Assembly (NCBI GenBank): GCA_002309615.1
Contig: DBXT01000080.1
Location: 6,104-65,019 of the forward strand
Direction of reading: 5' to 3'
DNA length: 58,916 nt
From: Bacteroidales bacterium UBA1205
GTDB taxonomy: Bacteria > Bacteroidota > Bacteroidia > Bacteroidales > WCHB1-69
Part shown: in pieces, positions 7,494 through 16,217 of the stretch
Layout: the number at the start of each line of letters is the position of its first letter
How positions within the stretch are numbered: position 1 is the stretch's first letter
Notes under the pieces: generated by a model
What the model was told of the DNA's origin: nothing
What the model saw: the letters and a program-made list of their open reading frames with translations, nothing else
Databases searched by the model: none
Made by a program: the position numbers and the translations under genes

Positions 7494-8318
7494 ATGATGA
7501 GATATATTTTATTATCATTATTTTTTATCATCACCTTTCATACACATGCCAATACTACCAAATTGGTGTTGACAGCTTATTTAGCTGATTCAAACAACAA
7601 TACCGGTATTGCTGTTATAGTATGCCCGGGGGGAAGTTATTCCTGGTTGGACATGAAAACAGAAGGAAATGGTGTAGCCGAATGGTTGCAAGCCAACGGA
7701 ATCAATGCGTATGTTTTGAAATACAGAGTAGCCACGGTAGCTGCATATATCACAGGGTTCAGGGTGTTGGGAATAGGGCATAAGTATCCGGATATGCTGG
7801 AAGATGTGGAAGCAGCTCTTGAATATGTATACAAGCATGCTCATCAAGACGGAGTAGACCCTAAAAAGATAGGTGTAATGGGATTTTCCGCAGGAGGACA
7901 TTTGTGTATGTCGTCGTATGTATATAATCATACTTTGTATAAACCCAATTTTTTATGCCCAATATATCCTGTGGTATCTCTAAGTCATGAAGAATTTACC
8001 CACCGTCGCAGTCGTAGAGGTGCATTGGGCGTATGGCGGCAATGGAATAAAGTAATGCAGGATTCTCTTTCTATAGAGAAACATATTACACCAGACTGTC
8101 CTCCTGTTTTTCTTGTGAATTGTAAGGACGACCCTATAGTAAAGTATCAAAATTCGGAATTGCTGGATTCGGCACTTACAGCCAATCATGTTCCGCATGT
8201 ATATACACAATATTTGACAGGAGGTCATGGATTTGGCGCTTCTGTAAGCAAAGGTACAAGTGAATCACAACAATGGAAACAGACTTTTTTGCAATGGATA
8301 TTGAATTTGAATCAGTAG
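7494..8318 (+). CDS. Secreted alpha/beta-hydrolase (esterase/BD-FAE-like)
   Basis: Protein of 274 residues with a signal peptide (MMRYILLSLFFIITFHTHAN), so probably periplasmic. It has the oxyanion-hole stretch CPGGSYSWL, the nucleophile elbow GFSAGGH, an acid residue in CKDDPIV and the catalytic His in GGHGFG. These fit esterases of the acetyl-xylan/BD-FAE type. It starts 1 nt after the fusion gene, and its 3' end overlaps the ligase gene by up to 46 nt, so it belongs to the operon. In this setting it may hydrolyse or transfer an ester on the exported lipid. A carbohydrate esterase is the alternative, but no glycan genes surround it. Confidence 0.8.
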   Translation: MMRYILLSLFFIITFHTHANTTKLVLTAYLADSNNNTGIAVIVCPGGSYSWLDMKTEGNGVAEWLQANGINAYVLKYRVATVAAYITGFRVLGIGHKYPDMLEDVEAALEYVYKHAHQDGVDPKKIGVMGFSAGGHLCMSSYVYNHTLYKPNFLCPIYPVVSLSHEEFTHRRSRRGALGVWRQWNKVMQDSLSIEKHITPDCPPVFLVNCKDDPIVKYQNSELLDSALTANHVPHVYTQYLTGGHGFGASVSKGTSESQQWKQTFLQWILNLNQ

Positions 8319-9595
8319 AGACTATTAAACAATTTCAAGAACAATTGTTAAAAAATCAATTGTCATATTTACAACAACGTTCCCCGTTTTACCAAGCCAT
8401 GTTTAAAGAACACGGGGTGAATATTAAGCACATTCGTAAATTGGAAGACCTGACCATGCTTCCATTTACCGAAAAGCAGAGTTTACAATTGTACAACGAT
8501 GACTTTTTATGTGTGCCGCGAGAAGATATCATAGATTTTATCACCACTTCCGGCACCTTGGGAGACCCCGTAACCTTCGGCTGTACTGAAAACGATTTAC
8601 AACGTCTGGCTTATAATGAAGCAAAATCATTCGCATGTGCAGGGCTTAAAAAAGGAAGTGTACTTCAATTGATGACTACCTTGGATAAACGTTTTATGGC
8701 GGGGTTGGCTTATTGGCTCGGATTGCGTAAACTTGGTGTGGGAGTGGTCAGAGTGGGAAATGGTATTCCTGAATTGCAGTGGGATACAATAGAACGCTTG
8801 CACCCTAATGCGGTTATGTGTGTTCCTTCGTTCATACTGCGGTTGGTGGAATATGCCGAACAGCATAACATCGACTATAGGCATTCTTCTATTCAAAAAA
8901 TTATCGGTATAGGAGAAGGACTCAGAAATCAAGATTTTTCACTCAATCTGTTGGGACAGCGTATACATGATAAATGGCCGGAAGTGGAATTGTATGCAAC
9001 GTATTCTTCTACGGAGATGTCCGCAACGTTTTCGGAATGCCCTTATGGTTGTGGCGGACACGTGCACCCTGAATTGATTATTGTAGAAATAATAGGGGAG
9101 GACGGACAACCCGTTCCCGATGGTCAGCCAGGAGAAATAGTGATAACCACTTTGGGAGTAGAAGCAATGCCATTGCTACGTTTTCGCACGGGTGATATTG
9201 CTACAAAAATGGTGGAATCATGTGCATGCGGGCGTAACTCATACCGACTTACCCCTTTGATAGGGCGTAAAAACAATATGCTCAAATTCAAAGGAACAAC
9301 TATTTATCCTCCTGCTATTAATGATGTTTTGGACAATACCGATTATATTCAAAATTATGTAGTAGTGGCTCGTACCACTTCAACAGGTACGGATGAAGTG
9401 ATAGTAAGAGTAGGATTAAAACCTGATGTAGAGGTGAGTGCGAATGTGGTGGTAAAAGACCTCAAAGACAGATTCAGAGCCCGCTTGCGTGTTGCTCCGC
9501 AAATAGAAATATTGCCCATAGATGTTATTCAACAAATTAATTTCCCCGCAAAGTCTCGAAAACCTATAAAATTTATAGATGAACGTGTTCATTAA
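8273..9595 (+). CDS. PaaK-like AMP-forming ligase (phenylacetate-CoA ligase family)
   Basis: ANL-superfamily adenylating enzyme of 440 residues with the phosphate-binding loop TTSGTLGDPVTFG, ATYSSTEM and FRTGD, plus the PaaK-type C-terminal domain. Translation may begin at 8273 or at a second ATG, 8294 (MDIEFESVETIKQFQ), which resembles the usual family N-terminus; both starts overlap the esterase gene. It would activate an aryl or acyl acid as adenylate and load it on CoA or ACP. Aryl-polyene and flexirubin clusters also encode an acid-activating ligase, so a starter-unit role is more likely than phenylacetate breakdown, since no paa genes are nearby. It overlaps the MMPL gene by 17 nt. Confidence 0.85.
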   Translation: METDFFAMDIEFESVETIKQFQEQLLKNQLSYLQQRSPFYQAMFKEHGVNIKHIRKLEDLTMLPFTEKQSLQLYNDDFLCVPREDIIDFITTSGTLGDPVTFGCTENDLQRLAYNEAKSFACAGLKKGSVLQLMTTLDKRFMAGLAYWLGLRKLGVGVVRVGNGIPELQWDTIERLHPNAVMCVPSFILRLVEYAEQHNIDYRHSSIQKIIGIGEGLRNQDFSLNLLGQRIHDKWPEVELYATYSSTEMSATFSECPYGCGGHVHPELIIVEIIGEDGQPVPDGQPGEIVITTLGVEAMPLLRFRTGDIATKMVESCACGRNSYRLTPLIGRKNNMLKFKGTTIYPPAINDVLDNTDYIQNYVVVARTTSTGTDEVIVRVGLKPDVEVSANVVVKDLKDRFRARLRVAPQIEILPIDVIQQINFPAKSRKPIKFIDERVH

Positions 9596-11792
9596 AATAT
9601 ACGAATATTTTCAAAAACATCGCAAGTATCTGTGGTGCGGATTGGGTGTGATATCGGCTGTATTCATATTTTTAGCCTCTTGGCTTAAATATGACGAAAA
9701 TATTTTTGACTTTTTACCAGAGGATAAAGAATATGCAGAATCTATCAATATATTTTCAACATTGAGTGAATCACAGCGGATAGTGATGATATTCGAGGGT
9801 TCAAATCCGGATACTATCACAAATGCGATTGATGAAGTCGGAGAATATTTACCCGATGCAGTCACAGAATTGGACATAGATAATTTTTTGGAACGATTAC
9901 AATTCGTGTATGAGCATATGCCTTATTTTTTGGATGATAGCGATTATGCAGCGTTGAATGATAAACTGAATGTTGACAACATACAGCAAAAGTTGGTATC
10001 AGATAAACAAATAATTACTACTCCCGGAACCTCTTTTCTGATGCCTTCTATTGCCAACGATCCGTTACAGCTGGTACCTATCTCCAAAATCGCATCCGGT
10101 CAATATGCGGTAGCCCAATCCTCCTTTGCCTCGTATGATGGTTATATGATGACATCCGACTATAAAATGGGGTTTGCATTTTATGATACACCTTATGGTA
10201 GTATGGAATCGTCTCAAAATGAATTATTGGTGGATTCATTGGAAAATATTTGTGCAAAAATAAGCGAGCAACACCCCTCTGTATCGGTACGATTGTTAGG
10301 GGCTCCGGTGATATCGGTAGCGAACGCAAGGTGCATCAAACATGACTCAATACTGGCTGTTTTGCTGTCTTTATTGTTGATAATTGCTTTGTTGTTTTAT
10401 GCTTTTCCCGTTAAAAGAGATATATTGCTTATCCTTTTTTCTATTGCGTTTGGTTGGTTGGGTGGAATGGCTGTTTTAGCTGTCGTTTTTGACAAAGTGT
10501 CGGTTATAGTATTAGGAATAGGTGCGGTATTGATAGGAATTTCTGTGAATTATCCGCTTCATTTGCTTGTGCATCAGCGGTATACAACTTCTATTCGACA
10601 GACATTACAAGAAGTGATTGCACCCTTGACCATAGGAAATGTTACAACTATTGCCGCTTTTATGGCTTTAATTCCGTTAAAATCATCAGCATTATGTCAG
10701 TTGGGAGTGTTTGCAGCAGCCGATTTGGCATGTACTATATTGTTCTGTATATTATTTCTTCCTCATTTCATGCAAATGCACAATACGGCTATCAGAGAAA
10801 TACATCTTCCTCTAAGTAATAAATGGAGAAAATATATTTCGTTTCATGTTACATCCGTAGCCATAGTAGTTACCCTCATAATTGCAGCGTTGATAGTGGT
10901 ATTACGCCCGTACAACTTATTTGATGCCAATATCAGTCATATTAATTATATGACCGAACAACAAAAAGAAGATTTGGCTTTTTTTGAAAAATTTAATGCT
11001 TCCTCTCATCAAACCATGTATACGGTAGAAGAAGCTCGTGACGAATTGAATCATAGGGTGGAAGCATGGAATAATTTTTGGCAGTCGCAAAACATAGAAG
11101 CCATATCAGATGATATTTTTATACAGGCAGAAACCATAGGTATCAACCCTGATTTATTGCAGCCTTTTATCAGTAGAATCAGTACAGCGTATGAGCCGGT
11201 AGATTTGTGTTCAACCGATACATTGGCCGCATTGTGGCCGGGTAGGTTCAACACCCTTGCCATGAATACAAAAATATCAAATTTGTTAAGTGATAATTTT
11301 GATTATGTTACCATGGTGTGTTCTTGTATAGTATTGTTATTTTTGTGTTTGAGTTTTAAAAGCATATTAGTGGGTTTAATAGCATTCTTACCCATGGTGC
11401 TTAGTTGGATATTGATAATAGCCCTTATGCAAATATTCGGTTTGCAATTCAATATAGTGAATGTTATTTTGGCTACGTTTATCTTCGGACAAGGGGATGA
11501 CTATACAATATTTGTGGTAGAAGGCATACTATATGAAAAAATAACGGGCAAACCTATGCTTAAACAATATAAACAATCAATAATACTTTCAGCCGTTATT
11601 ATGTTGGTAGCAATAGGTATGTTGGTTATCTCCCGTCATCCTGCCATGCATTCACTTGGTGCTGTGGTGTTGATAGGCATGAGTGCTGTAGTGTTAATGG
11701 CTTATTTTATTCCGCCCATATTGTTTTATATGTGTGAAAAAATACCTCTTGTCAATCACCAATTGCAAAAGTATTATAGTAGAACGAAATAA
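9579..11792 (+). CDS. MMPL/RND-type lipid exporter
   Basis: Membrane protein of 737 residues made of two repeats. Each has one helix, a large periplasmic loop and a block of about five helices (for example LLSLLLIIALLFYAFPV in the first block and VCSCIVLLFLCLSFK in the second). Conserved MMPL features include GIGAVLIGISVNYPLH and GQGDDYTIF. This half-size RND family exports lipids and polyene pigments; a predicted exporter of this type is a standard part of aryl-polyene clusters. It is the last gene of the operon, before a strong bidirectional terminator. The cargo is inferred to be the lipid made by the upstream enzymes. Confidence 0.88.
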   Translation: MNVFIKIYEYFQKHRKYLWCGLGVISAVFIFLASWLKYDENIFDFLPEDKEYAESINIFSTLSESQRIVMIFEGSNPDTITNAIDEVGEYLPDAVTELDIDNFLERLQFVYEHMPYFLDDSDYAALNDKLNVDNIQQKLVSDKQIITTPGTSFLMPSIANDPLQLVPISKIASGQYAVAQSSFASYDGYMMTSDYKMGFAFYDTPYGSMESSQNELLVDSLENICAKISEQHPSVSVRLLGAPVISVANARCIKHDSILAVLLSLLLIIALLFYAFPVKRDILLILFSIAFGWLGGMAVLAVVFDKVSVIVLGIGAVLIGISVNYPLHLLVHQRYTTSIRQTLQEVIAPLTIGNVTTIAAFMALIPLKSSALCQLGVFAAADLACTILFCILFLPHFMQMHNTAIREIHLPLSNKWRKYISFHVTSVAIVVTLIIAALIVVLRPYNLFDANISHINYMTEQQKEDLAFFEKFNASSHQTMYTVEEARDELNHRVEAWNNFWQSQNIEAISDDIFIQAETIGINPDLLQPFISRISTAYEPVDLCSTDTLAALWPGRFNTLAMNTKISNLLSDNFDYVTMVCSCIVLLFLCLSFKSILVGLIAFLPMVLSWILIIALMQIFGLQFNIVNVILATFIFGQGDDYTIFVVEGILYEKITGKPMLKQYKQSIILSAVIMLVAIGMLVISRHPAMHSLGAVVLIGMSAVVLMAYFIPPILFYMCEKIPLVNHQLQKYYSRTK

Positions 11793-11810
11793 CATGATTT
11801 GTTAAGCAAA

Positions 11811-11849
11811 AAATAAAGGCATCAAACATTGATGCCTTTATTTTTTTTT
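11811..11849. terminator. Bidirectional terminator between MMPL gene and barrel-protein gene
   Basis: A 15-bp stem (AAATAAAGGCATCAA with its complement) around an ACA loop, with A residues on one side and T residues on the other. It serves the plus-strand lipid operon and the minus-strand gene at 11880. Confidence 0.9.
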
Positions 11850-11879
11850 GCCGAATGAAAGCACAATGTGCTTAAACTA

Positions 11880-12647
11880 CTAATACGGACAGAGAGAAAT
11901 GCCGAAAGAGAACGGACATATTTGAGGGCCTTTTTCGGCTTCAAATAATTTGGTGACCATATAGCTGGCTGTTACACCTACGAATTTCCATCCTGTACGG
12001 AATGTAACTTCTACCGGTATTTTGGTTCTATTAACTAATTTATAGTCCTTTATCAAGTCCTTGTCTTCGCTTCCGTCAAGAGCGGGACCGAAATATTTGC
12101 TGTGAAGGTCTAAAATAATTCCTACGCGAACACCTGCCGATATTTTAAACCCGCATTTATGTCTATATCGGAATTCCAAGGGAATGTGTAAATTGGTGTA
12201 CGACATTTTATTTTTTCTATATTTGGTAATATAGTCGGGAATAGGGGTAAGCGTGGCCGTATAGCCTTCGCCTATCCCGAAAATACCATTGGAATACATA
12301 TTGTAATTGCTAACGCCTAAACCGATACCAAAACTGAACGGACTATTTCTTTTTACAGGAATATCAAATATGACGGCACCGGTGAAACTGAAATTGAAAT
12401 AATGCGGTTTAACACTCGGGTCTATCAAAGCACTTTCTTTTTCAAAACCAAACCACATGGTATTCAAAAAATCCAAAACTATTCTATCTTTGAATAATAT
12501 AGGTTTAATATAATCTTCTATAGTTTGCTGTATTTGCGTGTTTTTTTTCGCTTTTTTAGACGTGTCCATTTGTAAGGTGTCCGCTTGTTGACTATAAGCG
12601 AAAGAGCCTAAACATATGATAGTCAATATTAAAACAATTTTTTTCAT
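11880..12647 (-). CDS. Outer-membrane beta-barrel protein (PorT-like)
   Basis: Protein of 255 residues with a clear signal peptide (MKKIVLILTIICLGSFAYSQ), a charged linker (about 20-50) and a series of amphipathic strands (FNFSFTGAVIFDIPV, FSFGIGLGVSNYN, HIPLEFRYRHKCGFKISAGV). It ends on an aromatic residue after FSFGISLCPY, as outer-membrane barrels do. It fits the PorT/outer-membrane beta-barrel superfamily common in Bacteroidetes. The specific role is unknown. It is transcribed alone or at the end of the cdd run, with a terminator shared with the MMPL operon. Confidence 0.75.
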   Translation of the reverse strand: MKKIVLILTIICLGSFAYSQQADTLQMDTSKKAKKNTQIQQTIEDYIKPILFKDRIVLDFLNTMWFGFEKESALIDPSVKPHYFNFSFTGAVIFDIPVKRNSPFSFGIGLGVSNYNMYSNGIFGIGEGYTATLTPIPDYITKYRKNKMSYTNLHIPLEFRYRHKCGFKISAGVRVGIILDLHSKYFGPALDGSEDKDLIKDYKLVNRTKIPVEVTFRTGWKFVGVTASYMVTKLFEAEKGPQICPFSFGISLCPY

Positions 12648-12721
12648 GTGCTGTATAATACTTATATGAGTATATAATTAACAATATGCGAATTTAACAT
12701 TTTTTTTTCAAATAAAGGGCA

Positions 12722-13210
12722 TTATTTTGTTTGTAAATCATCTTTGGAAAAATTGAAGGGTAAAAGCATACTTGCATTTTCAAATACTATCAATTCATCT
12801 TTCATGGTACAAAGTATTACCTTCATGTTGTGCCGTTGTTTTTTTTCATATTCCAGCATCACTTGTCTGCAGCCGCCGCAGGGCGATAGCGGGTGATTTA
12901 ATGAAAAATTTTCAGGATTGCCACAAATGGCAATAGCAAGCATAGCCTGTTCGGGATAGAGTGCAGATGCTTGAAACATAGCCACTCTTTCGGCACACAT
13001 GCCTTGGGGATAGGAGGCGTTTTCTTGGTTGTTGCCGTTAATAATCACACCATTGTCCAGTAATATTGCAGCACCTACTCTAAAATGGGAATAGGGAGCA
13101 TAAGCTTGTAGGGTGTTGTTGCGAGCAACTTCTACCAATTTTTGTAATTCTAAGGGCAAGCATTTGATATCAGTAAAATATTCGTATTCCAATGTGATGC
13201 TTTTGTGCAT
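12722..13210 (-). CDS. cdd: Cytidine deaminase
   Basis: Zn-dependent deaminase of 162 residues that converts cytidine/deoxycytidine to uridine/deoxyuridine. It has substrate residues around HFRVGAA and NQENASYPQG, the catalytic CAE (MCAERVAM) and the zinc-binding pair in SPCGGCRQVM. It is slightly longer than the usual ~135 residues because of an N-terminal extension (MHKSITLEYEYFTDIK). It lies 6 nt downstream of the yihY gene, at the end of a minus-strand run. I see no hairpin terminator after it. Confidence 0.95.
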   Translation of the reverse strand: MHKSITLEYEYFTDIKCLPLELQKLVEVARNNTLQAYAPYSHFRVGAAILLDNGVIINGNNQENASYPQGMCAERVAMFQASALYPEQAMLAIAICGNPENFSLNHPLSPCGGCRQVMLEYEKKQRHNMKVILCTMKDELIVFENASMLLPFNFSKDDLQTK

Positions 13211-13216
13211 AATATG

Positions 13217-14182
13217 TTATTTTTGTGTATAGAGTTTGAGAGGATCGGTCGATTTCATTTGTTTGCGTCGCTTGGCATTTTTAATGCTGGCATTGAGTTC
13301 AAAACCTATAATGAGTATCATGGATATTAATTGTATCCATACCAAAACGATAATAAGGGTGCCTATAGACCCGTATACTGCATTGTAATTGGAAAAGTTG
13401 GATATGTAAAAGTCAAATCCGAAACTGGAAAGTATGATCAGCGCGGTAGCCAATGACGACCCTGCGGAGAAAAAACGGAAACGCGACTTTTTGGCAGGTG
13501 CCAAATAATAGATAAGCGATATGGAAAAAAACATAAACAGCACCACCAATATCCACTTGCTAAAACCGAATATCCATTTCCACACTATTATATTGATGGT
13601 GGTGTTGGATACTATACTGATAAACAATTGCTTATTGATAATAATAGCGGTGAATACCAAAATAATCATGATGGTGATAACCAGTAACAACATCAATGAA
13701 ATAACTATTTGCATTATGCCCGAACGAGATTCCAGCGTGTGATAACTATCGTTAAAGGTTTTTATCATAGCACGTATGCCTCGTGTGGCAAAATAGAAAG
13801 TGAATATGATACTGATAGAAAGTAAAGTGCCGTTTTTCGTGAGTATGCCGTTAATGGTGTTCATTACCGATTCATAGGCTTGTGCCGGCACCATTTCTGC
13901 AATAAAATCGTATGCTACAGGAATGTATGCATCTAATGGAAGATAAGCAATAATGGTAAAAAAGAACAATATCAAAGGGAACAAGGCCATGAAAAAATTG
14001 TAGGATAATGCAGCAGCCCTGATAGATAGTTCACCTTTTACCAACCCTTTAATAAAATAGACCAATACATCAAACAAGGGAACTCCGTCAAAAAACGGCA
14101 GCACCAATTTTCTTAGCCATGCCACCACTTTTTTTACCCATTTGTAACTCAGTAATTTCAGTAAGATAGTGTTGGTGTTCAT
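13217..14182 (-). CDS. YihY/BrkB family inner-membrane protein
   Basis: Polytopic protein of 321 residues with about six hydrophobic segments. It carries the family pattern around ELSIRAAALSYNFFMALFPL near the N-terminus, then LSISIIFTFYFATRGIRAMI in the middle. The family was once misnamed RNase BN and its function is unsettled. It starts 1 nt after gldD, and its neighbours suggest only operon membership, not a shared pathway. Confidence 0.88.
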   Translation of the reverse strand: MNTNTILLKLLSYKWVKKVVAWLRKLVLPFFDGVPLFDVLVYFIKGLVKGELSIRAAALSYNFFMALFPLILFFFTIIAYLPLDAYIPVAYDFIAEMVPAQAYESVMNTINGILTKNGTLLSISIIFTFYFATRGIRAMIKTFNDSYHTLESRSGIMQIVISLMLLLVITIMIILVFTAIIINKQLFISIVSNTTINIIVWKWIFGFSKWILVVLFMFFSISLIYYLAPAKKSRFRFFSAGSSLATALIILSSFGFDFYISNFSNYNAVYGSIGTLIIVLVWIQLISMILIIGFELNASIKNAKRRKQMKSTDPLKLYTQK

Positions 14183-14183
14183 A

Positions 14184-14780
14184 TTAGTTATTCCATTTAA
14201 AAGTGTTAATCATGTGCATGATATCTTTACTAATATAATCTATGGCGGGTTGTAGGGAGTCGTTATTGGGTTTGCATCCGAAATAAAGAGAAGCTCTAAA
14301 AAAATGTTTTTTCTTGTCTGTCATCCACATTTGAAAAGGACAAGCTGCTTCATTGCCTTTAATTTCGTATGTTTTTCCATAAACATTAGCACTATCATCT
14401 TTGATAACGGATTCAATAACGTCATCAGCTTTGCTGATTTGTTTGAATACCATGGAGCGTGAATCATTAATCATGACATTCAAAGCTGAGTCACCATGAA
14501 AGTTGTGATAACTGATATAGATAACGGCATTGAGTTGAGGATATGCTACATTTATCCAATATTGAGCGGAATCGTGCAAGTCATAGTCGTCAATATAAGC
14601 ATATTGAGAATACTCAAAAGAGTAGGGATATTCTTTTGACAGCAATTGATAGCCGGTATCAGGAATAACCATTCTATAATAACCTCGTTGTTTGGGCATA
14701 TACACTTCTTTGGGTTGGCATGCCCAAATCATCATCAGCCAAACGGAGGATAATGCAATTATCTTGATAGACTTCATCAT
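14184..14780 (-). CDS. gldD: Gliding motility lipoprotein GldD
   Basis: Lipoprotein of 198 residues. The signal peptide ends in a lipobox (VWLMMIWAC) with the lipidated Cys at about 21, followed by the GldD pattern PKQRGYYRMVIPDTGYQLLS. GldD is needed for gliding and type IX secretion in Flavobacterium and is kept in many non-gliding Bacteroidetes. The type IX C-terminal domain on the subtilase at 43025 shows that the system is used here. The start may be 14780 or the next Met at 14777. It sits 3 nt after asnS. Confidence 0.85.
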   Translation of the reverse strand: MMKSIKIIALSSVWLMMIWACQPKEVYMPKQRGYYRMVIPDTGYQLLSKEYPYSFEYSQYAYIDDYDLHDSAQYWINVAYPQLNAVIYISYHNFHGDSALNVMINDSRSMVFKQISKADDVIESVIKDDSANVYGKTYEIKGNEAACPFQMWMTDKKKHFFRASLYFGCKPNNDSLQPAIDYISKDIMHMINTFKWNN

Positions 14781-14783
14781 AAA

Positions 14784-16181
14784 TTAGAATTCTGCATTTT
14801 GTGGTGTTCTCGGGAACGGAATTACATCGCGGATATTGCTCATACCGGTAATAAATAATAACAAACGTTCAAAACCTAATCCAAAACCGCTATGGGGTGC
14901 GGTGCCGAATTTACGGGTATCCAAATACCACCATAGTTCTTGTTCGTTCATCTTACGTTCATGTATTACGTTCATGAGTTTTTCCAAACTTTCTTCTCTT
15001 TGAGACCCTCCGATGATTTCGCCTATTTTCGGGAAAAGCACATCCATAGCTCTTACGGTTTTGCCGTCATCGTTTTGTTTCATATAGAAAGCTTTTATTT
15101 CTTTGGGGTAATCTATCAGGATAACAGGTTTTTTGAAGTGTTGTTCCACCAAATAGCGTTCGTGTTCTGATTGTAAATCTATGCCCCAAGATACAGGGTA
15201 ATCAAATTTTTGTCCCGATTTGGACAAAATATCTATAGCTTCGGTGTAGGGGAGGCGTACAAAGTTTACATCTAATACCGATTTCAAGCGATTAATGAGT
15301 TCTTTGTCAAACAAATCGTTGAGGAATTGCAAATCGTCAATATTGTGTTCCAAAGCGTATCGCACGCAGTGTTTGATAAAATCTTCTGCCAACTCCATAT
15401 TGTCATCCAAATCGTAGAAGGCCATTTCGGGTTCTATCATCCAAAATTCAGCTAAGTGACGAGGGGTGTTGGAATTTTCGGCTCTAAAGGTAGGACCGAA
15501 AGTGTAAATATTTCCCAAAGCCATGGCTCCCAATTCACCGTTTAATTGTCCCGAAACGGTAAGGCTGGTATGTCTGCCGAAGAAATCCTGCTTATAATCC
15601 ACATCTCCTTCCGCAGTACGTGGAGGATTGGATATATCCAAGGTGGTAACATGAAACATTTCACCGGCACCTTCACAATCGGAACTGGTAATAATAGGTG
15701 TATGCAAATATACAAATCCTTTATCGTTGAAATATTGGTGTATGGCAAAAGCCATTGCGTGTCTTAAACGTAGCACACACGAAAAATAGTTGGTACGAGG
15801 ACGTAGATGAGCTATGCTACGCAAAAATTCCATGCTATGTCCTTTTTTCTGAAGAGGATATGTTTGAGGGTCGGCTAAGCCGAGTATTTCAATATGTTGA
15901 GCTTGTATTTCCACCCCTTGTCCTTTACCCATGGAAGCCACCAATGTGCCGTCTACGGATATGCAGGCACCGGTGGTGATGCTTTTGAGCGTATCTTCGT
16001 TAAAATTAGGGACATCTATCACCACTTGTATGCCGTGTACTATGGATCCGTCGTTGACGTTAATAAAGGCTACATTGTTATTGCCTCGTTTGGTACGCAC
16101 CCATCCTTTAATGTTAACAGTGGTGTTTAAACCTATGCTGTCAGTTTCTTTCAACAGTTGAATTATTTTTGTCGTCTTCAT
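14784..16181 (-). CDS. asnS: Asparaginyl-tRNA synthetase
   Basis: Class IIb aminoacyl-tRNA synthetase of 465 residues that charges tRNA-Asn. It has an N-terminal OB-fold anticodon domain (KGWVRTKRGNNNVAFINVND), motif 2 (FRAENSNTPRHLAEFWMIEP) and motif 3 (GFGLGFERLLLFITG). Length is normal. Presence of AsnRS implies direct Asn-tRNA charging. It is in the middle of the kdsD-to-cdd run. Confidence 0.97.
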   Translation of the reverse strand: MKTTKIIQLLKETDSIGLNTTVNIKGWVRTKRGNNNVAFINVNDGSIVHGIQVVIDVPNFNEDTLKSITTGACISVDGTLVASMGKGQGVEIQAQHIEILGLADPQTYPLQKKGHSMEFLRSIAHLRPRTNYFSCVLRLRHAMAFAIHQYFNDKGFVYLHTPIITSSDCEGAGEMFHVTTLDISNPPRTAEGDVDYKQDFFGRHTSLTVSGQLNGELGAMALGNIYTFGPTFRAENSNTPRHLAEFWMIEPEMAFYDLDDNMELAEDFIKHCVRYALEHNIDDLQFLNDLFDKELINRLKSVLDVNFVRLPYTEAIDILSKSGQKFDYPVSWGIDLQSEHERYLVEQHFKKPVILIDYPKEIKAFYMKQNDDGKTVRAMDVLFPKIGEIIGGSQREESLEKLMNVIHERKMNEQELWWYLDTRKFGTAPHSGFGLGFERLLLFITGMSNIRDVIPFPRTPQNAEF

Positions 16182-16217
16182 TATTATATATGTCTCTATT
16201 ATTTTTATTTATGTTGT

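Noticed and set aside
8273..9595. Phenylacetate catabolism gene paaK
   Set aside because: The family matches, but no other paa gene is present and the gene is locked into a lipid and exporter operon.
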